Shown: piece by piece, positions 45,814 through 54,290 of the stretch
How the letters are laid out: each line of letters begins with the position of its first letter
Numbering within the stretch: position 1 is the first letter of the stretch
Assembly (NCBI RefSeq): GCF_009649635.1
Contig: NZ_WJII01000002.1
Location: forward strand, 576,371 to 640,370
Length of the DNA: 64,000 nt
Reading direction: 5' to 3'
From: Microbacterium sp. SYP-A9085
Lineage (GTDB): Bacteria; Actinomycetota; Actinomycetes; Actinomycetales; Microbacteriaceae
Made by a program: the position numbers and the translations under genes
The notes under the pieces: model-generated
Seen by the model: the letters and a program-made list of their open reading frames with translations, nothing else
Databases searched by the model: none
What the model was told of the DNA's origin: nothing

Positions 45814-45846
45814 GTGCCGGATGCCTCACCAGGAGGCATCCGGCAC
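45814..45846 (-). terminator. Strong hairpin between rpsK and rpoA
   Basis: GTGCCGGATGCCTC and GAGGCATCCGGCAC form a perfect 14-bp stem with a 5-nt loop, 7 nt after the rpsK stop. There is no U-run, so it may attenuate, stabilise or process the operon mRNA and not fully terminate it. Confidence 0.5.
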
Positions 45847-45853
45847 CGAGATC

Positions 45854-46252
45854 TCAGACCCGGCGACGCTTGGGCGGGCGGCAGCCGTTGTGCGCCTGCG
45901 GCGTGACATCCTGGATCGAGCCGACCTCCAGGCCCGCGGCCTGCAGCGAGCGGATCGCGGTCTCACGACCCGAGCCCGGGCCCTTCACGAAGACGTCGAC
46001 CTTCTTCACGCCGTGGTCGGCGGCCTGACGGGCGGCCGACTCGGCGGCCATGCCGGCCGCGTACGGGGTGGACTTGCGCGAGCCCTTGAAGCCCACGCCG
46101 CCCGAGGACGCCCAGCTGATCACGGCGCCCGACGGGTCGGTGATCGAGACGATCGTGTTGTTGAACGTCGACTTGATGTGGGCCTGGCCCAGCGCGATGT
46201 TCTTCTTCTCCTTGCGGCGCGGCTTGCGCGCCGCGGACTTGGCCTGTGCCAT
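45854..46252 (-). CDS. rpsK: 30S ribosomal protein S11
   Basis: 132 residues, normal length. A basic N-terminus ([19 protein letters not shown]) is followed by the core with [18 protein letters not shown] and the C-terminal [18 protein letters not shown]. Start MAQAK chosen by homology; an upstream in-frame start would add six residues. Confidence 0.98.
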   Translation of the reverse strand: MAQAKSAARKPRRKEKKNIALGQAHIKSTFNNTIVSITDPSGAVISWASSGGVGFKGSRKSTPYAAGMAAESAARQAADHGVKKVDVFVKGPGSGRETAIRSLQAAGLEVGSIQDVTPQAHNGCRPPKRRRV

Positions 46253-46285
46253 GTGTTGTTCTCTCCTCAACCTGTCGCGGCGCGC

Positions 46286-46666
46286 TTACTTGCGGCCGGC
46301 CTTCTTCTTGCCGGCGACGGTGCGCTTCGGGCCCTTGCGGGTGCGGGCGTTCGTCTTGGTGCGCTGACCGCGCACGGGCAGGCCACGACGGTGGCGGATG
46401 CCCTCGTAGGAGCCGATCTCGACCTTGCGGCGGATGTCGGCGGCGACCTCGCGGCGCAGGTCACCCTCCACCTTGTAGGTGCCTTCGATGTGGTCGCGGA
46501 GCTGGACGAGCTGGTCGTCGGTGAGGTCCTTGACGCGGATGTTCTCGTCGATCCCGGTCGCAGCGAGGATCTCGTTCGAGCGGGTCCGGCCGATGCCGTA
46601 AATGTAGGTAAGCGCGATCACCACGCGCTTGTCGCGCGGGATGTCAACGCCGGCAAGACGTGCCAT
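46286..46666 (-). CDS. rpsM: 30S ribosomal protein S13
   Basis: 126 residues. [20 protein letters not shown] at the start, the helix-hairpin-helix region [14 protein letters not shown], and the basic tail [15 protein letters not shown] are typical. It contacts the head of the small subunit and the inter-subunit bridge. A 212-nt structured spacer separates it from rpmJ. Confidence 0.98.
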   Translation of the reverse strand: MARLAGVDIPRDKRVVIALTYIYGIGRTRSNEILAATGIDENIRVKDLTDDQLVQLRDHIEGTYKVEGDLRREVAADIRRKVEIGSYEGIRHRRGLPVRGQRTKTNARTRKGPKRTVAGKKKAGRK

Positions 46667-46860
46667 GCGTTTCTCCTAGGAGTGTTGTGGAGGTGTGGAG
46701 CAGGATCGGTGCCCGGGCCTCCAGCCCGAGGTGTCCCCCATACGGGTTCTGATCCTGCCGGTGTGTGTTGAGTTGTTGCGTGTCTTGCCTGCAGGGCGGC
46801 CCGTCGTCGGCCTGGGCCCGGGGCTGTGTCAGGCGGGCGTCGCCCGCTTCGCTCAGTCGC

Positions 46861-46880
46861 GAGTCGCCGGCGGGCGACTC
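46861..46880 (-). other. Hairpin at the rpmJ 3' end
   Basis: GAGTCGCC and GGCGACTC pair perfectly around a 4-nt loop and overlap the rpmJ stop. A second GGCGGGCGTCGCCC-type stem lies next to it. They sit in the 212-nt spacer between rpmJ and rpsM and may modulate expression within the alpha operon. Confidence 0.4.
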
Positions 46881-46995
46881 AGCCCTGGCGCTGCTTGTGG
46901 CGCGGGTTGGCCTTGCAGATCACCATCACGCGGCCGTGACGGCGGATCACCTTGCAGTGGTCGCAGATGCGCTTGACGCTCGGCTGAACCTTCAT
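46879..46995 (-). CDS. rpmJ: 50S ribosomal protein L36
   Basis: 38 residues, read directly from the sequence: [11 protein letters not shown] at the start, the zinc-ribbon set of the C+ form (C-x2-C, then Cys and His near NPRHKQRQG). It is too short to be obvious as an open frame but matches the canonical L36 and lies in its canonical place between infA and rpsM. Confidence 0.97.
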   Translation of the reverse strand: MKVQPSVKRICDHCKVIRRHGRVMVICKANPRHKQRQG

Positions 46996-47060
46996 GATTT
47001 CCTTTTCGCTGTCTTCACCGGCGGGCACGGAGGTGCCCGGGGCGTTACTTCTCGACCGGA

Positions 47061-47282
47061 CTAGCGGTAGCGATAGACGATGCGGCCGCGGGTGAGGTCG
47101 TACGGGCTGAGCTCGACGACCACGCGGTCCTGAGGGATGATGCGGATGTAGTTCTGCCGCATCTTCCCCGAGATGGTGGCGAGCACCTTGTGTCCGTTGG
47201 TCAGCTCCACGCGGAACATCGCGTTCGGCAGAGCCTCGGAGATCACGCCCTCGATCTCGATGACACCGTCTTTCTTGGCCAT
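47061..47282 (-). CDS. infA: Translation initiation factor IF-1
   Basis: 73 residues, standard length: [12 protein letters not shown] at the start, the OB-fold core with [18 protein letters not shown] and [11 protein letters not shown], and the end [11 protein letters not shown]. It occupies the A site during initiation. First gene of the alpha operon. Confidence 0.98.
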   Translation of the reverse strand: MAKKDGVIEIEGVISEALPNAMFRVELTNGHKVLATISGKMRQNYIRIIPQDRVVVELSPYDLTRGRIVYRYR

Positions 47283-47388
47283 AGCCTCGCTATCGATTCT
47301 GCAGACCGGTCGGTCTGCGGTGGATGGGATGTGGTGCCGATTCTCGGGAAAGAGACACGCCGAAACAGGCGCAAGGCACCAATGAATT

Positions 47389-47417
47389 AGTGTACGTCAC
47401 CCGCCCACCCCGGGCAA
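47389..47417 (-). promoter_or_regulatory. infA: Promoter of infA and the alpha operon
   Basis: On the minus strand: TTGCCC (-35, 47412-47417), 17-nt spacer, TACACT (-10, 47389-47394). The leader of about 100 nt contains the perfect inverted repeat GCAGACCG/CGGTCTGC at 47301-47318. Confidence 0.65.
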
Positions 47418-47508
47418 CTCGGCACCCGCCCGCGGCCCGCCGCGGCGCGGCATCCCGGCGCGGCGTCCCGGCGCGGCGCAGCCCGGCGCGGCGCCGCCCG
47501 CCCTGTTC

Positions 47509-47580
47509 GCCGAACCCACCCGCTGTTACCGAACCCACCAACTGTAGCGAGTGGGCTCGGCAGCAGCGGGTGGGTTCGGC
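47509..47580. repeat. 72-bp nested palindrome, copy F
   Basis: Outer arms GCCGAACCCACC/GGTGGGTTCGGC; inner arms ACCGAACCCAC and GTGGGCTCGGC. Its reverse complement matches copies D and E best, so it is inverted relative to copy G. It lies between the 3' end of the nuclease-like gene at 47608-48591 and the alpha-operon promoter. Confidence 0.88.
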
Positions 47581-47607
47581 AGGCCGGTCACGGCGGTCAA
47601 TGGCCGG

Positions 47608-48591
47608 TCAGCGGGGCGGGGAGATGTGGAAGGCGGCGAGGCGCCGCGCGAGCGCGGTCGGGGTCTGGATGTGCTGCATTCCCCACCGCGCCAGCGGGCG
47701 CCCCGTGGTGCCCCGAATCCAGTCCTCGCGCTCCTTCTCGGCCTGGAAGACGTCACGCGGGGTTGCGCCACGCACTACAGCGAGTTCGTGGTACTTCGTC
47801 TTGCCGTCGCTCTCACCCCAGGCATGCGCGTCATCCATCCCGAAGTCCACGGAGAAGAACCCTCCCCACGGATCTGGCACCGGGACCTGCAGCCGCGGGG
47901 CCGCGAAGCCGATCTCCGTCAGGCGGACCCGGCTGACGCTTTCCAGGGGCAGCTGGGCGCGGCCGTCGGCGAACTCGATGACGCGCCGCGCCTGCCGGAT
48001 GCCGCGGGCGCCGCGCGCGGCATCCACACGGTGCCTCATCGCGGCCTTCCAGCGCGCGGCGGCCCGCTCGTGGTAGGTGCGGGTGCGTTCATCCCATGCG
48101 ATGCGCCGCAACGCGGCATCCGCGCACGCGACGGCGGCATCGAACGAGAGGCTGCGGATCAGATCGAACACCGTGCGGTCGAGCGTCGTGCACGGGATCC
48201 CGAACAGTTCCATCGTGTCTTCGGCGGCGATCGTGACCTCGTGTCGGGCGACGAGTCGATCCGCGTGCACCCGGCCGTCCCCCGCGGGGGCCGCGACGTG
48301 CACGCGCTTGGGCCATGTGTTGTACAGGGGCAGTCCGTGTGCGACGACGGCGGACGCCCCCACGAACACAATGTCTGAGGAGCGGAGCCTCGCCGCGACG
48401 CCGATCACCTGCATGAGATGCCGCTCTTCGGGGTAGGCGCCCGTCCAATCCGCGCCGACGACGTAGGCGTCGCGGTGGATGCGCTCCAGGGTCCCGCCGG
48501 CCACGGCGGCGGCGATCGCATTGTCGCTCATGCCGCGCTGGCGCAGGATGCCGCGGTTCAGCACCTTCGCGCGGGTGGCATCGACATCCAT
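47608..48591 (-). CDS. AbiEi-like / DUF559-like protein with PD-(D/E)XK-type C-terminus (paralogue 1)
   Basis: 327 residues, function unproven. The N-terminal part resembles the winged-helix AbiEi antitoxin-like domain (RGILRQRGMSDNAIAAAV, LERIHRDAYVV), followed by a middle domain (FVGASAVVAHGLPLY, TTLDRTVFDLIRS). The C-terminal part has LESVSRVRLTEIGF (Glu217), SVDFG (Asp249) and GESDGKTKY (Glu260, Asp262, Lys264/Lys266), the spacing of a PD-(D/E)XK or Vsr-like nuclease core. No toxin partner is adjacent. It is bracketed by inverted palindromes F and G and lies just upstream of the alpha-operon promoter. The ATG start at 48591 is uncertain; GTG at 48612 is possible. Confidence 0.75.
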   Translation of the reverse strand: MDVDATRAKVLNRGILRQRGMSDNAIAAAVAGGTLERIHRDAYVVGADWTGAYPEERHLMQVIGVAARLRSSDIVFVGASAVVAHGLPLYNTWPKRVHVAAPAGDGRVHADRLVARHEVTIAAEDTMELFGIPCTTLDRTVFDLIRSLSFDAAVACADAALRRIAWDERTRTYHERAAARWKAAMRHRVDAARGARGIRQARRVIEFADGRAQLPLESVSRVRLTEIGFAAPRLQVPVPDPWGGFFSVDFGMDDAHAWGESDGKTKYHELAVVRGATPRDVFQAEKEREDWIRGTTGRPLARWGMQHIQTPTALARRLAAFHISPPR

Positions 48592-48713
48592 GCCCTCGAT
48601 GATCCAACGCACGCTGCCCGCCGCGCGCCCTTCAGCCGGATCTGTGGATGAAGCGCCGCCGCGCCGCACCTGTGCAGGAACCGCCGCGAACCACCCACCT
48701 CGCCACACACCTC

Positions 48714-48785
48714 GCCGAACCCACCCGTGAATGCCGAACCCACCCGCTATGGCCGATGGGTTCGGCAACAGAGGGTGGGTTCGGC
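48714..48785. repeat. 72-bp nested palindrome, copy G
   Basis: Outer arms GCCGAACCCACCC/GGGTGGGTTCGGC; inner arms TGCCGAACCCA/TGGGTTCGGCA; loop CCGCTATGGCCGA. It lies upstream of the nuclease-like gene, 123 nt before its start, and downstream of the DsbA-like gene. A run of GCGGC units (48785-48835) follows it directly. Confidence 0.92.
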
Positions 48786-48835
48786 GCGGCGCGGCGCGGC
48801 GCGGCGCGCGGCGGCGCGGCGCGGCGCGCGCGGCG

Positions 48836-49528
48836 CTACTTGAACAGGGTGCCGAGCTGGGCGGGCTCGGGGAGCGTCGAGTTGGCGATGGTCGTGCCGT
48901 TGATCGCTATCGTCGGCGTGCCGATCCCGGCCGAGCCGGGCGCGACCGGCGTCTTCGGCGTCATCGACTGCACGTATTTGGCGTATTTGTGCGACGTGAT
49001 GTCCGCCTTCAAGGCGTCCGTCACGTTCACGCCGGCACCCTCCGCTATCGCGATGATCTGGTCGTCGGTCAGGCCGGTCGAGCCCTCCTCCGGCTGATTC
49101 TGGAACATCCCCTGCATGAATGCGTACGCCTTCGCCGGGTCGGCGTCGGCCACCGCGTACATGGCGCTCGCGGCACGCGACGAGTAGTCGGTGCCCTGCG
49201 AGCGGCTGTCCAAAATCGCTATCGGGTGCACGTTCAGCGTGATGGTGCCGTCGCTGACCAGGCCCTGGATCGAGGAGCCGTACGACTGCTCGAACTGCCC
49301 ACAGATCGGGCACATGAAGTCGATGTAGGTGTCCATCGTCTTCGAGCCGCTGCCGAACGCTATCGCCCCGGTCTCGGTGTTCACGGTCTGGCTGCTGGGC
49401 GCGGCGCCCGGGCCGGAGGCGGCGCTGTTGATGGCGATCACGATGCCGGTCACCACGGCCAGCACCACCACCGCCGCCACGCTCACCCAGATGGCGAACC
49501 AGTTCGTCTTGCGCAAAGTGCTGGCCAT
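48836..49528 (-). CDS. Membrane-anchored thioredoxin-fold (DsbA-like) disulfide oxidoreductase
   Basis: 230 residues: an N-terminal signal anchor (about 11-33), an extracytoplasmic thioredoxin fold with the active site CPIC (Cys73, Cys76) in DFMCPICGQFEQSYG, an inserted helical domain, and the cis-proline loop GIGTPTIAING. It would form or shuffle disulfides in exported proteins. The start is the ATG at 49528 with GAGGAC upstream. It follows map after 13 nt and closes the secY-adk-map unit. Confidence 0.9.
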   Translation of the reverse strand: MASTLRKTNWFAIWVSVAAVVVLAVVTGIVIAINSAASGPGAAPSSQTVNTETGAIAFGSGSKTMDTYIDFMCPICGQFEQSYGSSIQGLVSDGTITLNVHPIAILDSRSQGTDYSSRAASAMYAVADADPAKAYAFMQGMFQNQPEEGSTGLTDDQIIAIAEGAGVNVTDALKADITSHKYAKYVQSMTPKTPVAPGSAGIGTPTIAINGTTIANSTLPEPAQLGTLFK

Positions 49529-49541
49529 TGATGTCCTCGCT

Positions 49542-50375
49542 CTACTTGATCGGGGCCGGTTCGATGCCGAACGGAGCCAGTCCCGCCGCCCCGCCATCGG
49601 GCGCGGTCAGCACCCAGATACCCTCATCATGCACGGCCACGCTATGTTCCCAATGTGAGCCGGCTGTACCGTCGACGGTGGACACCGTCCACCCGTCCTC
49701 ACCCACCCGCGTCGCCTGGTCGCCGATGACGACCATCGGCTCGATGCAGATCGCCAGGCCCGGGCGCACCTCGGGTCCCCGGTCGCTGACGCGGTAGTTG
49801 AACACGGACGGCGACTCGTGCATCCGCCGTCCGATGCCGTGCCCGACATAGTCGCGCAGGATGCCGTAGCCGTGGCCGGATGCCTCGATCGACCCCTGCA
49901 CGGCGGCACCCACCTCGGCCAGGTGCTGCGCGGATGCGAGCGCCGCGATCCCGGCCCACAGCGACCGCTCGGTCACCCGCGACAGCTCCTCGCGCTCGGC
50001 GACGAGCTCGGGCCGCGCCGGGTCCGGGACGACGACGGTGATCGCCGCGTCGCCGTTCCACGCGCGGTACTCGGCCCCGGCATCCACCGACACTATGTCG
50101 CCGGGCTCGAGCACCCGCCGGCCCGGGATGCCGTGCACGACCTCGTCGTTCACGGACACGCACACGGTGTGGCGGTACCCGCGCACCATCTGGAAGTTCG
50201 ACAGCGCGCCGCGGGAGCGGATCACGGCGGCGGCCGCGGCATCCAGCTGCAGCGTCGTGGTGCCGGCGACGATCAGCGGCCGCACGGCGTCGAGCATCGC
50301 GGCGGTGATCAGGCCGGGCTCGACCATCGCCCGCAGCTGCGCGGGCGACTTGTAGATGCCGCGTCGAAGGCCCAC
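49542..50375 (-). CDS. map: Type I methionine aminopeptidase
   Basis: A 277-residue metalloprotease removing the initiator methionine. NDEVVHGIPG, the metal-binding aspartates in VSVDAGAEYRAWNGDAAIT, YVGHGIGRRMHESP and the C-terminal glutamates in CIEPMV and SHWEHSVAV are in the expected order. The GTG start lies one base after the adk stop, so translation is coupled. The adk-map order is the classic actinobacterial one. Confidence 0.97.
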   Translation of the reverse strand: MGLRRGIYKSPAQLRAMVEPGLITAAMLDAVRPLIVAGTTTLQLDAAAAAVIRSRGALSNFQMVRGYRHTVCVSVNDEVVHGIPGRRVLEPGDIVSVDAGAEYRAWNGDAAITVVVPDPARPELVAEREELSRVTERSLWAGIAALASAQHLAEVGAAVQGSIEASGHGYGILRDYVGHGIGRRMHESPSVFNYRVSDRGPEVRPGLAICIEPMVVIGDQATRVGEDGWTVSTVDGTAGSHWEHSVAVHDEGIWVLTAPDGGAAGLAPFGIEPAPIK

Positions 50376-50376
50376 C

Positions 50377-50979
50377 TCAGACGGCCGCGGGACGGGTGAT
50401 GCCGCGCGCGGTCAGCGCCGCGACGATCCGCTCGGTGATCTCGTCGAGCGTGCCGACGCCGTCGATCGTGTCGACCGTGCCGCGCTCGCGGTACACGTCG
50501 AGGATCGGCGCGGTCTCGCTCTCGTAGATCGCCAGGCGCTTCGCGATGATCTCGTCGGTGTCGTCGGTGCGGCCCTGCTCCTTCGCGCGCAGCGCGAGCC
50601 GCTCGATGCTCTCGGCACGGGGGACGCTCAGTTCGATCACGGCGTCCAGGTGCGCGTCGCGCTCGGCGAGGAAGCCGTCCAGGTCCTGCACCTGCCGGAG
50701 GTTGCGCGGGTACCCGTCCAGCAGGAACCCGGCCGCGGCGTCGTCCTGGGACAGCCGGTCGCGCACTATCTGGCCGGTCAGCTCGTCCGAGACGAGGTTG
50801 CCGGCCGCCGTGATGGCCTTCACCTGCTCGCCGAGCGGGGTGCCCGCCGCGATGTTCGCGCGGAACACGTCGCCGGTGGAGACGGTCGGGATGCCGAGGG
50901 CCTGCGCAATCCGCGCGCCCTGCGTGCCCTTGCCCGACCCCTGCGGTCCGACGATCAGCAGGCGTGCTGTGCGGGTCAT
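50377..50979 (-). CDS. adk: Adenylate kinase
   Basis: A 200-residue short-form enzyme without the zinc-type lid, converting ATP + AMP to 2 ADP. The P-loop reads GPQGSGKGTQ (a variant of GPPGAGKGTQ); STGDVFRANI, FLLDGYPRN and the short lid RGTVDTIDG follow. The ATG overlaps the secY stop by 4 nt. Confidence 0.98.
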   Translation of the reverse strand: MTRTARLLIVGPQGSGKGTQGARIAQALGIPTVSTGDVFRANIAAGTPLGEQVKAITAAGNLVSDELTGQIVRDRLSQDDAAAGFLLDGYPRNLRQVQDLDGFLAERDAHLDAVIELSVPRAESIERLALRAKEQGRTDDTDEIIAKRLAIYESETAPILDVYRERGTVDTIDGVGTLDEITERIVAALTARGITRPAAV

Positions 50980-52298
50980 CGCAGGAGCCCTTCGTAGTGG
51001 CGCTGCTGCAGCTGCGCGTCGATCTGCTTCACGGTCTCCAGGCCGACACCCACCATGATGATGATGGACGCGCCGCCGAACGGGAAGTTCTGGTTGGCGC
51101 TGACGGTGGCCAGCGCGATCAGCGGGATCAGCGAGACGAGGCCCAGGTAGATGGCGCCGACGCTCGTGATGCGGGTGATCACGAAGTCGAGGTACTCGGC
51201 TGTCGGGCGGCCGGCCCGGATGCCGGGGATGAAGCCGCCGTACTTCTTCATGTTGTCGGCGACCTCGGTCGGGTTGAACGTGATGGCGACGTAGAAGAAC
51301 GTGAACCCGACCGTCAGCAGGAAGTAGATCAGCCAGTACAGCGGATGGTCGCCCTTGACGAGGTAGTTGTTGATCCAGACCACCCAGCCGGCGGGGCTCT
51401 CCCCCACGGCGGGCTGGTTGAACTGCGCGACCAGCGCGGGCACGTACAGCAGCGACGAGGAGAAGATGACCGGGATGACGTTGGCCATGTTCACCTTGAT
51501 CGGGATGTACGTGTTCGTCCCGCCGTAGGTGCGCCGGCCCACCATCCGTTTCGCGTATTGCACCGGCACCCGCCGCTGCGACTGCTCCACGAACACGATG
51601 AGCGTGATGATCACCAGGCCCACCAGGATCACGAGGAAGAACACGTCCCAGCCGCGGGCCTGCTTGATCGACCACATCGCCGACGGGAACGTCGCCAGGA
51701 TCGAGATCAGGATGAGGATCGACATCCCGTTGCCGATGCCCTTCTCCGTCATCAGCTCGGCCATCCACATGATCAGGCCGGTGCCGGCGGTGAGCGTGAG
51801 CACCATCAGCAGCTGCGCCCACCAGGCGTCGTTCGTGAGGATCCGCTGACACGCGGGCGCGGCGGAGCCGCCGAACAGCTGCCCGCTGCGGGCCACCGTG
51901 ACAAGCGTCGTGGACTGCAGCACCGCCAGCGCGATGGTGACGTAGCGGGTGTACTGGGTGAGCTTGGCCTGCCCGGACTGCCCCTCCTGGTACAGCGTCT
52001 CGAAGTGCGGGATCACCACGCGCAGCATCTGGACGATGATGGATGCCGTGATGTACGGCATCACGCCGAGAGCGAAGATCGACAGCTGCAGGAGCGCCCC
52101 GCCGCTGAACATGTTCACCATCGCAAGCAGGCCTTCGGTGCCGGCGCCGGTGGCGAGGCACTGCTGGACCTGAGGGAAACTCACGAACGGTGTCGGCACG
52201 TGCGACCCGAACCGGTACAAGACGATGATCAGCAGGCTGAACATGATCTTGCGCCGCAGGTCGGGCGTGCGCATGACGCGCTTCACGAGGGTGAACAA
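50976..52298 (-). CDS. secY: Preprotein translocase subunit SecY
   Basis: A 440-residue protein with ten membrane segments, the channel of the Sec system. Landmarks are RFGSHVPTP near the N-terminus, the SecY signature GVMPYITASIIVQML in TM2, and VPVQYAKRMVGRR in the large cytoplasmic loop. The start is TTG at 52298 with the excellent site GGAGGAAT. A terminator upstream separates it from rplO, so secY-adk-map-dsbA-like is probably its own transcription unit. Confidence 0.98.
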   Translation of the reverse strand: MFTLVKRVMRTPDLRRKIMFSLLIIVLYRFGSHVPTPFVSFPQVQQCLATGAGTEGLLAMVNMFSGGALLQLSIFALGVMPYITASIIVQMLRVVIPHFETLYQEGQSGQAKLTQYTRYVTIALAVLQSTTLVTVARSGQLFGGSAAPACQRILTNDAWWAQLLMVLTLTAGTGLIMWMAELMTEKGIGNGMSILILISILATFPSAMWSIKQARGWDVFFLVILVGLVIITLIVFVEQSQRRVPVQYAKRMVGRRTYGGTNTYIPIKVNMANVIPVIFSSSLLYVPALVAQFNQPAVGESPAGWVVWINNYLVKGDHPLYWLIYFLLTVGFTFFYVAITFNPTEVADNMKKYGGFIPGIRAGRPTAEYLDFVITRITSVGAIYLGLVSLIPLIALATVSANQNFPFGGASIIIMVGVGLETVKQIDAQLQQRHYEGLLR

Positions 52299-52406
52299 GC
52301 GGATTCCTCCAGAAAGGGTTCCCGGCGCGCTCGGGGGCGCGCACAGACAACCAGGGTATCCCAGGGCGGGGCGTGGGCGTTGCGGCCTTCGTCGCCGGAT
52401 GCGAAA

Positions 52407-52434
52407 ACGGGGCCGGAGGATCCTCCGGCCCCGT
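52407..52434 (-). terminator. Rho-independent terminator after rplO
   Basis: ACGGGGCCGGAGGA and its exact complement form a perfect 28-bp palindrome, followed on the minus strand by a TTTT run. It starts 10 nt beyond the rplO stop and marks the end of the spc operon before secY. Confidence 0.85.
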
Positions 52435-52443
52435 CTGCGACGC

Positions 52444-53043
52444 TTACTGGGCGGCTGCCACGGTGCCGCCGGCCGCCTCGATCTTCTGCTGGGCGGAGCT
52501 CGAGATCTTGTCGACGGCGACGTTCAGCTTGACCGAGATGTCGCCGGTCCCGAGGACCTTGACCTTCTCGTTCTTGCGCACCGCACCCTTGGCGACCAGG
52601 TCGCCGACGGTGACGTCGCCACCGGCGGGGTACAGCTCGGCGAGCTTGTCCAGGTTCACGACCTGGTACTCGACGCGGAACGGGTTCTTGAAGCCGCGCA
52701 GCTTCGGCGCACGCATGTGCAGCGGAAGCTGGCCGCCCTGGAAGCCCGGACGCACCTGGTAGCGCGCCTTGGTGCCCTTGGTGCCACGGCCGGCGGTCTT
52801 GCCCTTCGAGCCCTCACCGCGGCCGACGCGCATCTTGGCGGTGTTGGCGCCGGGGACCGGACGCAGGTGGTGCACCTTCAGCACACCCGGACGCGCCTGC
52901 GCGACATCCTTCTGCGCCGCCTTCTTCGCGGGCGCCGACTTGGCGGCGGCCGGCTTGGCAGCAGCCTTGGCGGCCGTGGCCTTCTTGGCGGGAGCCTTCT
53001 TCTCCGCCTCGGCGGCGGTGGTGTTCTCGGCCTTCTCAGCCAT
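52444..53043 (-). CDS. rplO: 50S ribosomal protein L15
   Basis: 199 residues. The core begins around residue 54 ([22 protein letters not shown], then [10 protein letters not shown]). The first 50 residues are an Ala/Lys-rich extension ([20 protein letters not shown]) resembling histone-like tails. One-base overlap with rpmD (TGATG). Last gene of the spc operon. Confidence 0.97.
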   Translation of the reverse strand: MAEKAENTTAAEAEKKAPAKKATAAKAAAKPAAAKSAPAKKAAQKDVAQARPGVLKVHHLRPVPGANTAKMRVGRGEGSKGKTAGRGTKGTKARYQVRPGFQGGQLPLHMRAPKLRGFKNPFRVEYQVVNLDKLAELYPAGGDVTVGDLVAKGAVRKNEKVKVLGTGDISVKLNVAVDKISSSAQQKIEAAGGTVAAAQ

Positions 53044-53228
53044 CAGTCGATCTCCTCAACCTTCACGAGGTGGGCGACGGTCTTGACGTAGCCGCGCGTC
53101 TGCGCGTCGTCGGGACGGACGACAGTGTCGCCGATCCGCTTGAGACCGAGGCTGCGCAGCGTGTCGCGCTGGTTCTGCTTCTCGCTCACCTTGGACTTGA
53201 TCTGTGTGACCTTCAGACGCTCGGCCAT
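53043..53228 (-). CDS. rpmD: 50S ribosomal protein L30
   Basis: 61 residues, standard for bacterial L30: [26 protein letters not shown] followed by [20 protein letters not shown]. One-base overlaps with rpsE and rplO. Confidence 0.97.
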   Translation of the reverse strand: MAERLKVTQIKSKVSEKQNQRDTLRSLGLKRIGDTVVRPDDAQTRGYVKTVAHLVKVEEID

Positions 53229-53932
53229 CAGGCACCTACCTTCTGATCACGCGCGGCGGCGGCCGCAGCCGCCTCCTCGCGGACGAGACGGGCCGGCGCC
53301 ACCTGGTCGAAGTCCAGGCCGCGACGGGCGGCGACGGCGCGCGGCTCCTCGAGGCCCTTCAGGGCCTCGACGGTCGCGTGCACGATGTTGATCGTGTTCG
53401 ACGAGCCGAGCGACTTCGAGAGCACGTCGTGGATGCCGGCGCACTCCAGGACCGCGCGCACCGGGCCACCGGCGATGACGCCGGTACCGGCGGCGGCGGG
53501 GCGCAGCAGCACCACACCGGCGGCGGCCTCACCCTGCACCGGGTGCGGGATCGTCTTGCCGACGCGCGGGACGCGGAAGAAGTTGCGCTTGGCCTCTTCG
53601 ACGCCCTTCGAGATCGCCAGCGGCACCTCGCGGGCCTTGCCGTAGCCGACACCCACCACACCGTTGCCGTCGCCGACGACCACGAGGGCGGTGAAGCTGA
53701 AGCGGCGTCCGCCCTTGACGACCTTCGAGACGCGGTTGATGGTCACCACGCGCTCGAGGAACTGGCTGTCGTTGCGGTCGCGCGAACCACGGCCACCACG
53801 GTCGCCGCGCGCGTTGCGGTCGCGCCCGCCGCGGCGGGGCTCGCGCTCGTTCGTCGCCTGAGCCTCGGCCGAAGCCTCCTGCTCCGGCGCTGCCTGATCG
53901 GCGGTCACTTGGGTCTCCTTGTTGTCACTCAC
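53228..53932 (-). CDS. rpsE: 30S ribosomal protein S5
   Basis: 234 residues. An N-terminal extension of about 55 residues, acidic and then Arg/Gly-rich, precedes the core with [20 protein letters not shown] and [15 protein letters not shown]. The core is implicated in fidelity and mRNA unwinding. GTG start, overlapping the rplR stop by 4 nt. Confidence 0.97.
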   Translation of the reverse strand: MSDNKETQVTADQAAPEQEASAEAQATNEREPRRGGRDRNARGDRGGRGSRDRNDSQFLERVVTINRVSKVVKGGRRFSFTALVVVGDGNGVVGVGYGKAREVPLAISKGVEEAKRNFFRVPRVGKTIPHPVQGEAAAGVVLLRPAAAGTGVIAGGPVRAVLECAGIHDVLSKSLGSSNTINIVHATVEALKGLEEPRAVAARRGLDFDQVAPARLVREEAAAAAAARDQKVGA

Positions 53933-54288
53933 AGGTTCAGGCCTCCTTCGCGGGCGCCCGAGGCCACCGCCGCGACGCGACCGGCGTAGCGGTTGCCGCC
54001 GCGGTCGAACACGACCTCGGCGACACCGGCGCTCTTCGCACGCTCAGCGACGAGCTCGCCGACCTTGCGGGCCTTGGCGGTCTTGTCACCGTCGAACGAG
54101 CGCAGGTCGACCTCGAGGGTGGAGGCGCTTGCCACGGTGTGGCCCTTGCTGTCGTCGACCAGCTGCACGAACACGTGCCGCGCGGAGCGGGTCACGACAA
54201 GGCGCGGACGCTCGGTGGTGCCGACGATCTTCTTGCGAAGACGGGCGTGGCGACGCGCGCGGGCGTCGGACTTCGACTTCACAGCCAT
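53929..54288 (-). CDS. rplR: 50S ribosomal protein L18
   Basis: 119 residues, binding 5S r[18 protein letters not shown] and [20 protein letters not shown] are typical, as is the end [17 protein letters not shown]. The ATG at 54288 gives the usual MAVKSK start; a GTG at 54294 overlapping the rplF stop has a better upstream site (GGAAAGG) and would add two residues. Confidence 0.96.
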   Translation of the reverse strand: MAVKSKSDARARRHARLRKKIVGTTERPRLVVTRSARHVFVQLVDDSKGHTVASASTLEVDLRSFDGDKTAKARKVGELVAERAKSAGVAEVVFDRGGNRYAGRVAAVASGAREGGLNL

Positions 54289-54290
54289 GC

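Noticed and set aside
47608..48591. Type IV toxin-antitoxin pair (AbiEi/AbiEii)
   Set aside because: No nucleotidyltransferase toxin gene (AbiEii) lies next to either AbiEi-like gene in the window; both are solitary.
8828..48785. The 72-bp palindromes as ordinary rho-independent terminators
   Set aside because: They lack U-runs, occur in pairs, and copies A, C and G lie upstream of genes as well as downstream of others; a real terminator is separately present after rplQ.
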